A stretch of 13,266 bases of DNA from assembly GCA_035527715.1 (NCBI GenBank), contig DATKZY010000172.1, positions 1 through 13,266 on the forward strand. Direction: 5' to 3'. Under the pieces are notes generated by a model. That model had not been told where the DNA came from. It was given only the letters and a program-made list of their open reading frames with translations, and did not search any database. How positions within the stretch are numbered: the stretch's first letter is position 1; every line of letters starts with the position of its first letter. A program made the translations under genes and the position numbers. This DNA is from DSUN01 sp035527715. GTDB taxonomy: Bacteria > Planctomycetota > PUPC01 > DSUN01. Shown one piece after another: positions 8,321 through 13,266 of the stretch.

Positions 8321-9334
8321 ATGAGGTGCTGGCTCGTTTGTGGGGCTGCGTTCCTGGCTCTGGCCGCGGTCGCATGGGCGGGTGCGCCGCCCGACGTCGA
8401 GGTGCAGGGCCTCTACGAGGGCGCCTGCAAGGACGCCAAGGGCGAGTGCAAGCTGGAGGCCCGCGTCGTCGCCCAGGGAAAGGGGGCGTTCAAGGTCTTC
8501 ATCCGGCAGACCCTTGCTGATGGCAAGATCGCCAACGTGAACGGCGCCGCCAGCGCCGAGGGCGACAGCGTGGCCTTCACGGCGAAGGCCGGCGACGTCG
8601 AGTGGAAGGGCACCTACGCTAACGCGGCCTTCACGGGCACCTGCGGCGAGGGCTGCACGCTCGAGCTCAAGCGGGTGCAGCGCAAGTCGCCCACCCTCGG
8701 CAAGAAGCCGCCCGAGGGCGCCGTCGTGCTCCTCGACGGCAAGACCTTCGACTTCCTGGCCAAGCGGAAGAAGAAGGACGGCACGGAAGACCCGTGGCCC
8801 AAGGCCGGCGACGATGGCTCGATCCAGGTCGCCAGGGGCGGGATGAGCTCCACGCAGGCGCTCGAGGGCAGCTTCAACTACCACGTCGAGTTCCTGTGCC
8901 CGTTCATGCCCGACAGGCACAGCCAGGGCCGCGGCAACAGCGGCGTCTTCCTTCCGAACGGCGACGAGATCCAGGTCCTCGACTCCTTCGGCGACGCCAC
9001 CTATCTCGGCGGCGGCTGCGGCGGGATCTACAAGTACAAGGACCCCGACACAATGGAGGCGCTCCAGCTCGAGCCCGGCAAGCCCGAGTTCAAGTTCAAC
9101 CTCTCCTCGCTCCCGCCGCTCGAATGGCAGACCTACGACATCGAGTACCGCGTGGCGAAGCAGGACGGGAAGATCGCGGGCAAGCCGCGGGTCACCGTGT
9201 ACCACAACGGCATCAAGATCCACGACAACTTCGAGGTGAAGGGCAACGCCAGGAAGGCCACCCTTCGCTGGCAGGACCACGGCTGCGCCGTCCGCTACCG
9301 AAACATCTGGGTGCAGCCGGTGGACAACCAATAG
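8321..9334 (+). CDS. Secreted DUF1080 (3-keto-disaccharide hydrolase-like) protein, copy 1
   Basis: A 337-residue protein. The ATG at 8321 is chosen over earlier in-frame starts because GAGGG (8309-8313) precedes it and a clean signal peptide follows (MRCWLVCGAAFLALAAVAWA, ~residues 1-20). Residues ~25-125 are a small beta-rich N-terminal domain (VEVQGLYEGACKDAKGECK ... LELKRV) often attached to DUF1080 proteins in PVC bacteria. After the linker RKSPTLGKKPPEG comes the DUF1080 lectin-like domain: VVLLDGKTF, GDDGSIQV, a GRGNSGVFLPNGDEIQVLDS core, GGCGGIYKYKD, EWQTYDIEYRV and the ending RWQDHGCAVRYRNIWVQP. Characterised DUF1080 members cleave 3-keto-glycosides after a sugar 3-dehydrogenase has acted (family knowledge), and no such oxidoreductase is present in the window. 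A paralogue follows 43 nt downstream. Extracytoplasmic location is likely; the substrate is unknown. Confidence 0.88.
   Translation: MRCWLVCGAAFLALAAVAWAGAPPDVEVQGLYEGACKDAKGECKLEARVVAQGKGAFKVFIRQTLADGKIANVNGAASAEGDSVAFTAKAGDVEWKGTYANAAFTGTCGEGCTLELKRVQRKSPTLGKKPPEGAVVLLDGKTFDFLAKRKKKDGTEDPWPKAGDDGSIQVARGGMSSTQALEGSFNYHVEFLCPFMPDRHSQGRGNSGVFLPNGDEIQVLDSFGDATYLGGGCGGIYKYKDPDTMEALQLEPGKPEFKFNLSSLPPLEWQTYDIEYRVAKQDGKIAGKPRVTVYHNGIKIHDNFEVKGNARKATLRWQDHGCAVRYRNIWVQPVDNQ
8681..8743 (+). repeat. Linker block shared with 9741-9803 (tandem paralogue)
   Basis: The 63 bases from the RKSPTLG linker to the LLDGK motif match 9741-9803 in the next gene at 59 of 63 positions by direct comparison. Three of the four changes fall in one codon (Lys to Ala). 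Flanking parts of the two genes are more diverged. This points to duplication with either strong constraint or gene conversion at this block. Confidence 0.7.
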
Positions 9335-9377
9335 GGCGTGCCTGCTCGCACGCGGAATCCCCCTGGAGGAGCCGAGC

Positions 9378-10541
9378 ATGAAGTGCTGCCTGTTCTGGGT
9401 CGTCGTGATCGCCTCGCTGGCGGCCGCTGTCGCGTTCGCGGGGGCGCCGCCGGAGAGCGAGGTCCAGGGTCTGTACGAAGGCTTCTGCAAGGACGCCAAG
9501 GGCGAGAGCAAGCTCGAGGCCCGCGTCGTCGCAATGGGCAAGAAGGCATACAAGCTTCTGGTTCGCGACGGCATCGGCGAGAAGTCGCTCGCGAAGCTTG
9601 AAATGGACGGCGCGACCGACGCGAACGCCATCGGCTTCGCCGGCAAGGCCGGCGACGTGATCTGGGAGGGCAAGTACGCCGCGGGCGCCATCGCCGGCAC
9701 GTTCGGCGACGGCGGGACGTTCGAGCTGAAGCGGGTCGAGCGCAAGTCGCCCACCCTCGGCGCCAAGCCGCCCGAGGGCGCTGTCGTGCTCCTCGACGGC
9801 AAGAGCTTCGAGCAGATGGTGCGAGCCAATAGCCAGCCCTGGTACGTCGGCGACAAGAGCAAAGAGGGCTGCATCGTCTGGGAGGTGGCGCTGCGCGCCG
9901 TGGCGAAGCAGCCCGCCGCCTGGCCCACCAAGGAGACCCCGCTCCCCGAGGGCTGGGAGCTGATGAAGGACCGCCGGCAGGTGGACGTCGTGCTCGTCAT
10001 CGGCGAGGACGGCTCCGTCCAGGTGCCCAGGGGCGGGATGAATTCCAGGCAGCAGTTCGACGGCAGCTTCAAAGCCCACGTCGAGTTCTGCTCCCCGCTC
10101 CTCCCCGATGGTCGCGGCCAGGGCCGGGGCAATAGCGGCGTCTACCTGCCCAATGGCGACGAGATCCAGGTCCTCGACTCGTTCGGCATGCCGACCTACA
10201 CGGGCGGCGGCTGCGGCGGCGTCTACCGCTACCAGGACCCCGCCTGCATGGCCGACCTCGATTATCTGAAGGGCAAGGACGAGAGCAAGTTCACCCTCGC
10301 CTCGCTGCCGCCCGGCGAATGGCAGGCCTACGACATCCAGTACCGCGTCGAGGTGAAGGACGGCAAGCCGGTCGGCAAGCCGCGCCTCACCCTCCGCCAC
10401 AACGGCATCGCGGTCCACAGCAACTTCGAGCTTCGCAACGCCGCCAAGAAGGGGAGCTTCCACTTCCAGGACCACGGCAACCCCGTCCGCTACCGCAACA
10501 TCTGGGTCCAGCCCATGCAGGGCAAGGCGGGCGAGCTATAG
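9378..10541 (+). CDS. Secreted DUF1080 (3-keto-disaccharide hydrolase-like) protein, copy 2 with insertion
   Basis: A 387-residue protein; the strong site GGAGGAG (9365-9371) lies 6 nt before the ATG. A signal peptide (MKCCLFWVVVIASLAAAVAF, then AGA) is followed by the same N-terminal beta-rich domain as the upstream gene (EVQGLYEGFCKDAKGESK ... ELKRVERKSPTLG) and a DUF1080 domain with GRGNSGVYLPNGDEIQVLDS, GGCGGVYRYQD, EWQAYDIQYRV and FQDHGNPVRYRNIWVQP. Between LLDGKSF (residues 138-144) and GEDGSVQVPRGG there are 64 residues where copy 1 has 19. The extra ~45 include SQPWYVGDKSKEG and WPTKETPLPEGWELMKDRRQ. The insertion sits where many DUF1080 proteins carry a 'W.v.dG' strand, so it may alter the active-site rim. 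It probably arose by tandem duplication of the preceding gene (or vice versa) and diverged in substrate. It is likely secreted or periplasmic. Confidence 0.88.
   Translation: MKCCLFWVVVIASLAAAVAFAGAPPESEVQGLYEGFCKDAKGESKLEARVVAMGKKAYKLLVRDGIGEKSLAKLEMDGATDANAIGFAGKAGDVIWEGKYAAGAIAGTFGDGGTFELKRVERKSPTLGAKPPEGAVVLLDGKSFEQMVRANSQPWYVGDKSKEGCIVWEVALRAVAKQPAAWPTKETPLPEGWELMKDRRQVDVVLVIGEDGSVQVPRGGMNSRQQFDGSFKAHVEFCSPLLPDGRGQGRGNSGVYLPNGDEIQVLDSFGMPTYTGGGCGGVYRYQDPACMADLDYLKGKDESKFTLASLPPGEWQAYDIQYRVEVKDGKPVGKPRLTLRHNGIAVHSNFELRNAAKKGSFHFQDHGNPVRYRNIWVQPMQGKAGEL
9741..9803 (+). repeat. Linker block shared with 8681-8743
   Basis: This is the second member of the near-identical 63-base pair (59 of 63 matches) within the tandem DUF1080 genes. 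It ends just before the segment where this copy carries its ~45-residue insertion, so the block marks the boundary between the conserved and the diverged part. Confidence 0.7.
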
Positions 10542-10552
10542 GGCTTGTGGGC

Positions 10553-11875
10553 ATGAGCCAACTCCAGGCCGGTGCAGCGAAGGCGAACATCACGCCCTAC
10601 GTCGGCGCATTCCTCGCAGGCTTCGGCAGCCGCGACCATGGGTGTGAGGGGGTTCACGACGAGCTGTTCGCCCGAGCGCTCGCGCTCCAGAGCGGCGACA
10701 CCGCGCTCGCCATCGTGTCGTGCGACCTGATCGGCCTGACACGCGATTCGATTGAGGTGATCCGCAAGCAGATCGAGGCGGCCACGGGCATCCCAGCCGC
10801 CCACGTGATGCTGGCCTGCACCCACACCCACTCAGGCCCCACGATGGGCCTCCTTCGGCACCCGGGCCTCGACCCCGAGCTGGTGCACGTGACGGAGAAG
10901 AAGATCGCGGGCGCGGCTATCATGGCCCATCGCTCGATGGCCGAGGCGGCCCTCGGCTCGGCGAAGGGCAGGGCACGCGTGGGCATCAACCGCCGCGAGC
11001 GAAAGCCCGAGGGCGGCATTGTCCTCGGCAAGAACCCCGAGGGGCCGACCGACCCCGACGTCGGGGTCATCCGCGTGGACGACGCGCAGGGCAAGCCCCT
11101 CGCCCTCGTCGTGAACCACGCCTGCCACGCGGTCGTGCTCGGGGGCAGGAACTACCTCGTCTCCGCCGACTACCCGGGCCAGATCGCCGCCTTCGTCGAA
11201 GGCGTGCACCCCGGCGCCGTGTGCCTCTACCTCAACGGCTGCTGCGGGAACGTCAATCCGACCATCGTCGGCGGCACGTTCGACGACGCGCGCCGCATGG
11301 GCACGTTTCTCGGCTGCGAGGCGGTGCAGGCGGCAGAGAGCCTGCGAGCCGGCCCGGCCGACCTGGCGGTGCGACACACGGTGGTCGAGGCGCCCCTGGC
11401 CCCGCTGCCGTCGGCCGAGGAGGCGAGGACAACCGTGGAGCAGCGCACCCGCGCGCTCGACGAGCAGTTCGCCAAGGCCGAGATCTCCCGCGCACTCTAC
11501 GACGTGGACTGGCAGCGCGGCTGGGCACGCGACGTGATGGCCGAGTACGGGAGGACCGACCGCCGACGGACTCGAGCCCTCGAAATTCAGGCCATCCGCC
11601 TCGGCGACGCGCTCCTCCTCGGCACGCCGGGCGAGACGTTTGTCGAGATCGGCCTCGCCATCAAGAGCGGCTCGCCATTGGGCAAGACCTTTGTCGTCGC
11701 CTACGCCAACGGCAACGTCGGCTACATCCCCAGCGCCGCCGCCTTCGACGAGGGCGGCTACGAGGTCGAGTCCGCCCACAAGTTCTACTATGGCGTCTAC
11801 CGCTTCAGGCCGGACGTGGAGCGGCTCGTGACCGACGCGGCCATCGTCCTCGCCAAGGAGCTGGCAGGGGGATGA
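10553..11875 (+). CDS. Neutral/alkaline ceramidase-like (PF04734-type) protein, catalytic Ser replaced
   Basis: A 440-residue protein. ATG 10553 is preferred (AGGG at 10540-10543, 9 nt away); GTG 10547 is an alternative, and longer in-frame starts would overlap the previous gene. It begins MSQLQAGAAKANITPYVGAF, the usual 'aGaakvdITP' entry of the neutral ceramidase N-terminal domain family, with no signal peptide. Probable metal-site residues are H91/H93 in CTHTHSGP, H189/H192 in NHACHAV, E361 in GTPGETF and Y391 in NGNVGYIP. In true ceramidases the nucleophilic Ser lies in a GDVSPN-type loop; here the loop reads NGCCGNVNPT (228-237), with N235 at the Ser position. The length (440) is also shorter than full ceramidases (~640-670), lacking the C-terminal domain. 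Such short proteins are common in PVC genomes and of unknown function; a metal-dependent hydrolase or esterase is plausible, but ceramide cleavage is unlikely. It follows the DUF1080 pair by 11 nt. Confidence 0.83.
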   Translation: MSQLQAGAAKANITPYVGAFLAGFGSRDHGCEGVHDELFARALALQSGDTALAIVSCDLIGLTRDSIEVIRKQIEAATGIPAAHVMLACTHTHSGPTMGLLRHPGLDPELVHVTEKKIAGAAIMAHRSMAEAALGSAKGRARVGINRRERKPEGGIVLGKNPEGPTDPDVGVIRVDDAQGKPLALVVNHACHAVVLGGRNYLVSADYPGQIAAFVEGVHPGAVCLYLNGCCGNVNPTIVGGTFDDARRMGTFLGCEAVQAAESLRAGPADLAVRHTVVEAPLAPLPSAEEARTTVEQRTRALDEQFAKAEISRALYDVDWQRGWARDVMAEYGRTDRRRTRALEIQAIRLGDALLLGTPGETFVEIGLAIKSGSPLGKTFVVAYANGNVGYIPSAAAFDEGGYEVESAHKFYYGVYRFRPDVERLVTDAAIVLAKELAGG

Positions 11876-11960
11876 GTGGATGAATGGATGAGCGGATGAA
11901 TGGATGAATGTTGGGCACCCATCCAAGCATCCATTCCTCCGTCCATCCCCTTACCCATCA
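11870..11960. repeat. Inverted array of 8-bp repeats (5 + 5 units) forming a long imperfect hairpin
   Basis: Left arm 11870-11909 holds five back-to-back octamers of the form GGATGANN (GGATGAGT, GGATGAAT, GGATGAGC, GGATGAAT, GGATGAAT). After an 11-nt centre (11910-11920) the right arm 11921-11960 holds five degenerate octamers of the complementary type (ATCCAAGC, ATCCATTC, CTCCGTCC, ATCCCCTT, ACCCATCA). Folding 11886-11906 against 11928-11948 gives 18 Watson-Crick pairs, one G-T pair and two mismatches over 21 positions, with a 21-nt loop. The first unit contains the stop codon of the ceramidase-like gene. There is no T-tract, so it is not a classic intrinsic terminator. It occupies nearly the whole gap before the next gene. 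Confidence 0.8.
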
Positions 11961-11976
11961 TCGCCTCCGCCCTTCG

Positions 11977-12996
11977 ATGACAGACGAACCTCGCTCACTC
12001 CCCGACCGTATCAAGAGCGCCCTCGCCCAGCGCATGTTCCCCGGCGCGGTCGTCTACGTCGCGCAGCGGGGCGAGACTCTCTTTCACGAGGCATTCGGAG
12101 CCACGACCTATGATGCGGCCACGTCGCGCCCCATCCGCCTCGACGACCTGTTCGACCTCGCCTCGCTGACCAAGCTCTACACCACGGCCCTCGTCCTGCG
12201 GCTTGTCGAGCAGGGCGTCCTCCGCCTCGACGACCCCGTCAGGCGACACGTCCCCGAAGTTGGCTCCGATTGGACCATCGAGGACCTTCTCGCCCACCGC
12301 ACGGGGACGACCGCCGATCTCCTCGCCCACGCCGTCCGCCACGGCATTCGGCCCTGCGAACAGGGCCAGGACGCAGCGCTCTGGTCGGTCATCTTCGGCT
12401 GCAAGGGCGTCGTCGAGCTGGCCGACGGGCAGAGCCACTACAGCGACGTGGACTTTCTCCTCGCCCAGGCCGTGTGCGAGCGGGCGGCGGGGTGCTCCAT
12501 TACGGACTTCGCGAAGTCCGAGATTCTGGCTCCCCTCGCCTTGGGGAACACGTGCTTCTGCCCGCCCGACCCCTCTCGCTGCGTGCCGACCGAGGTGGAC
12601 GACCGCTGGCGCCATCGGCTCGTCGTGGGCGAGGTGCACGACGAGATCGCCGCCACCCTCGGCGGCGTCGCCGGGCACGCCGGCCTCTTCGCCACGGCTG
12701 CCGATGTCGGGCGATTCTGTGAGGTGTGGCTAGATCGAAGACGATGGATGAACGCCTTCGAGCCTCATTCCGACCATTTCGGGCTGGGCTGGAGGCTGTG
12801 CGACGCCAGCTTCTTCCCCGGGCTGGCGCGGTATGGGGCGGTGGGACACTTGGGCTTCACAGGCACCTCGGCCTTCCTGTTCCCGCAGAGTCGGGCCGTC
12901 TTTGTGCTGCTGAGCAACCGCGTGCACCCAAACCGCGACGCCGCGCCCTCCCGCCTGCCGCTCCTGGAGCAGATGGGGAAGGTGATTGCGGGCTAA
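11977..12996 (+). CDS. Beta-lactamase-fold serine hydrolase (class C / PBP-like family)
   Basis: A 339-residue protein. ATG 11977 (MTDEPRSLPDRI) is chosen because the longer frame from ATG 11908 would translate the octamer repeats (THPSIHSSVHPLTHH); neither start has a clear Shine-Dalgarno site. Motifs of the serine beta-lactamase/PBP4*-like family are S63-L-T-K66 (SxxK nucleophile and base), Y155-S-D157 in SHYSDVDF (YxN position, with Asp instead of Asn), and G290-H291-L-G-F-T-G296 near the C terminus (HTG/KTG-like). The YAQRGE-type start (VVYVAQRGETLFHEAFGATTY) and DDPVRRHVPE..WTIEDLLAHRTG are typical of the family. Members include esterases, D-amino-acid peptidases and carboxypeptidases, so drug resistance should not be assumed. 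There is no signal peptide, unlike most PBPs, so an intracellular esterase or amidase role is more likely. It is separated from the previous gene by the repeat hairpin. Confidence 0.85.
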   Translation: MTDEPRSLPDRIKSALAQRMFPGAVVYVAQRGETLFHEAFGATTYDAATSRPIRLDDLFDLASLTKLYTTALVLRLVEQGVLRLDDPVRRHVPEVGSDWTIEDLLAHRTGTTADLLAHAVRHGIRPCEQGQDAALWSVIFGCKGVVELADGQSHYSDVDFLLAQAVCERAAGCSITDFAKSEILAPLALGNTCFCPPDPSRCVPTEVDDRWRHRLVVGEVHDEIAATLGGVAGHAGLFATAADVGRFCEVWLDRRRWMNAFEPHSDHFGLGWRLCDASFFPGLARYGAVGHLGFTGTSAFLFPQSRAVFVLLSNRVHPNRDAAPSRLPLLEQMGKVIAG

Positions 12997-13040
12997 GTGG
13001 GAGGTCCTGGGCGACGCCGCGCGGGGCTTCGCCTCTGTAT

Positions 13041-13072
13041 CCCTCCCGAAGGTTACAATAGCTTCGGGAGGG
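13041..13072 (+). repeat. Palindromic element, forward copy (REP-like)
   Basis: A perfect 11-bp stem, CCCTCCCGAAG (13041-13051) with CTTCGGGAGGG (13062-13072), encloses a 10-nt loop, GTTACAATAG. It is followed by TAAAT rather than a T-run, so it is not a standard intrinsic terminator, though it lies 45 nt after the stop of the hydrolase gene and could still protect the 3' end of the mRNA. The same 32-base element occurs inverted at 13109-13140 with 28 of 32 positions identical. Confidence 0.82.
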
Positions 13073-13108
13073 TAAATCCCCCGGCCCGCCACCAGCGCCT
13101 CGACATTA

Positions 13109-13140
13109 CCCTCCCGAACGTATTGGAACGTTCGGGAGGG
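13109..13140 (-). repeat. Palindromic element, inverted copy (REP-like)
   Basis: A perfect 13-bp stem, CCCTCCCGAACGT (13109-13121) with ACGTTCGGGAGGG (13128-13140), encloses a 6-nt loop, ATTGGA. Read on the - strand it aligns without gaps to 13041-13072, with changes only at element positions 11, 15, 21 and 22. Both copies are followed by TAA in their own orientation, which sets the inverted arrangement. Positions 11 and 22 change together (G-C in one copy, C-G in the other), so the stem is kept. Confidence 0.82.
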
Positions 13141-13266
13141 AAGGCCAGCGGGATCGCGTGAGCCGACCGGGCTCAGCGCTTCGCGGAGGCGCGTCACCGC
13201 GTGGGGGCGCGAGTCTTGACTGTTGTTTCGGATTTCGGGCTTCCCGCACTTCGCCAGAGCGCCTCC

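Larger units (their letters stand above)
12997..13266. other. Non-coding stretch at the right end
   Basis: No credible gene is seen in the last 270 bases. The stretch holds the two large palindromes annotated separately and a smaller 6-bp stem (TGAGCC at 13159-13164 with GGCTCA at 13170-13175). A TTGACT (13216-13221) looks like a -35 box but has no matching -10 box within the window, so any promoter for the next gene is unresolved. Confidence 0.6.

Noticed and set aside
8129..10475. Long minus-strand open frames opposite the DUF1080 genes
   Set aside because: Both are mirror frames of two well-supported secreted proteins, with no start signals and biased composition.
11870..11960. CRISPR-like array
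   Set aside because: The units are 8 bp, contiguous and without spacers, and the second half is an inverted degenerate copy; this is a tandem/inverted repeat, not a CRISPR.
11908..11976. Earlier start of the beta-lactamase-fold gene
   Set aside because: It would translate the octamer repeat array into an unlikely His/Ser/Pro leader; the family-like sequence starts after 11977.
13054..13059. TACAAT in the loop of the first palindrome as a -10 box
   Set aside because: The region 17 nt upstream (GCCTCT) has no -35 similarity, and the loop is conserved as part of the repeat element.
13041..13140. Hairpins as classic Rho-independent terminators
   Set aside because: Stems are strong, but neither is followed by a T-run (TAAATCCCC and AAGGCC follow), and the matching inverted copies fit a repeat element better.
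13216..13244. TTGACT as a -35 box of a further promoter
   Set aside because: No -10-like hexamer occurs 15-19 nt downstream before the window ends.

Overview
The window is about 13.3 kb of GC-rich DNA (roughly two-thirds G+C by eye). Nine genes all lie on the + strand, with short gaps and mostly clear Shine-Dalgarno sites. The mix of families suggests a member of the PVC group (Planctomycetota, Lentisphaerota or Kiritimatiellota-like, perhaps a metagenome-derived genome). It includes a sodium/solute symporter, a GH127-type hydrolase, a Tat-exported sulfatase, two secreted DUF1080 (3-keto-disaccharide hydrolase) proteins, a neutral-ceramidase-like protein and a beta-lactamase-fold serine hydrolase. 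That assignment is an inference from gene content, because there is no rRNA or other marker gene here. No tRNA, rRNA, CRISPR array, transposase or phage gene was seen.

Layout. 1-4132: the 3' end of an SSS symporter, a GH127-family beta-L-arabinofuranosidase-like enzyme with a C-terminal carbohydrate-binding-like domain, and a Tat-dependent sulfatase, spaced like one operon. 4133-8246: a 75-bp gap with a good sigma70-type promoter, then a 1030-residue glycoside-hydrolase-like protein without a signal peptide, followed after 1 nt by an M28 metallopeptidase. 8247-10541: two tandem paralogous secreted DUF1080 proteins; the second carries about 45 extra residues. 10553-12996: a ceramidase-like protein lacking the catalytic serine, an unusual inverted array of 8-bp repeats, and a beta-lactamase-fold hydrolase. 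12997-13266: non-coding, with two near-identical palindromes in opposite orientation that look like a REP/BIME-type element.

How the genes could work together (inference). The secreted or periplasmic enzymes (sulfatase, GH127, DUF1080 pair) could desulfate and trim a sulfated, L-arabinofuranose- or related-sugar-containing glycan. The symporter could import the products. The cytoplasmic GH-like protein and M28 peptidase, probably translationally coupled, could finish glycoside and peptide or amide cleavage. DUF1080 enzymes usually need a sugar 3-dehydrogenase partner, and none is visible in the window. The substrate cannot be decided from sequence alone.

The items most worth a second look are the inverted palindrome pair with compensatory changes (13041-13140), the symmetric 5+5 octamer repeat hairpin (11870-11960), the large uncharacterised GH-like protein coupled to a peptidase, the ceramidase-like protein with Asn in place of the nucleophilic Ser, and the diverged DUF1080 tandem.
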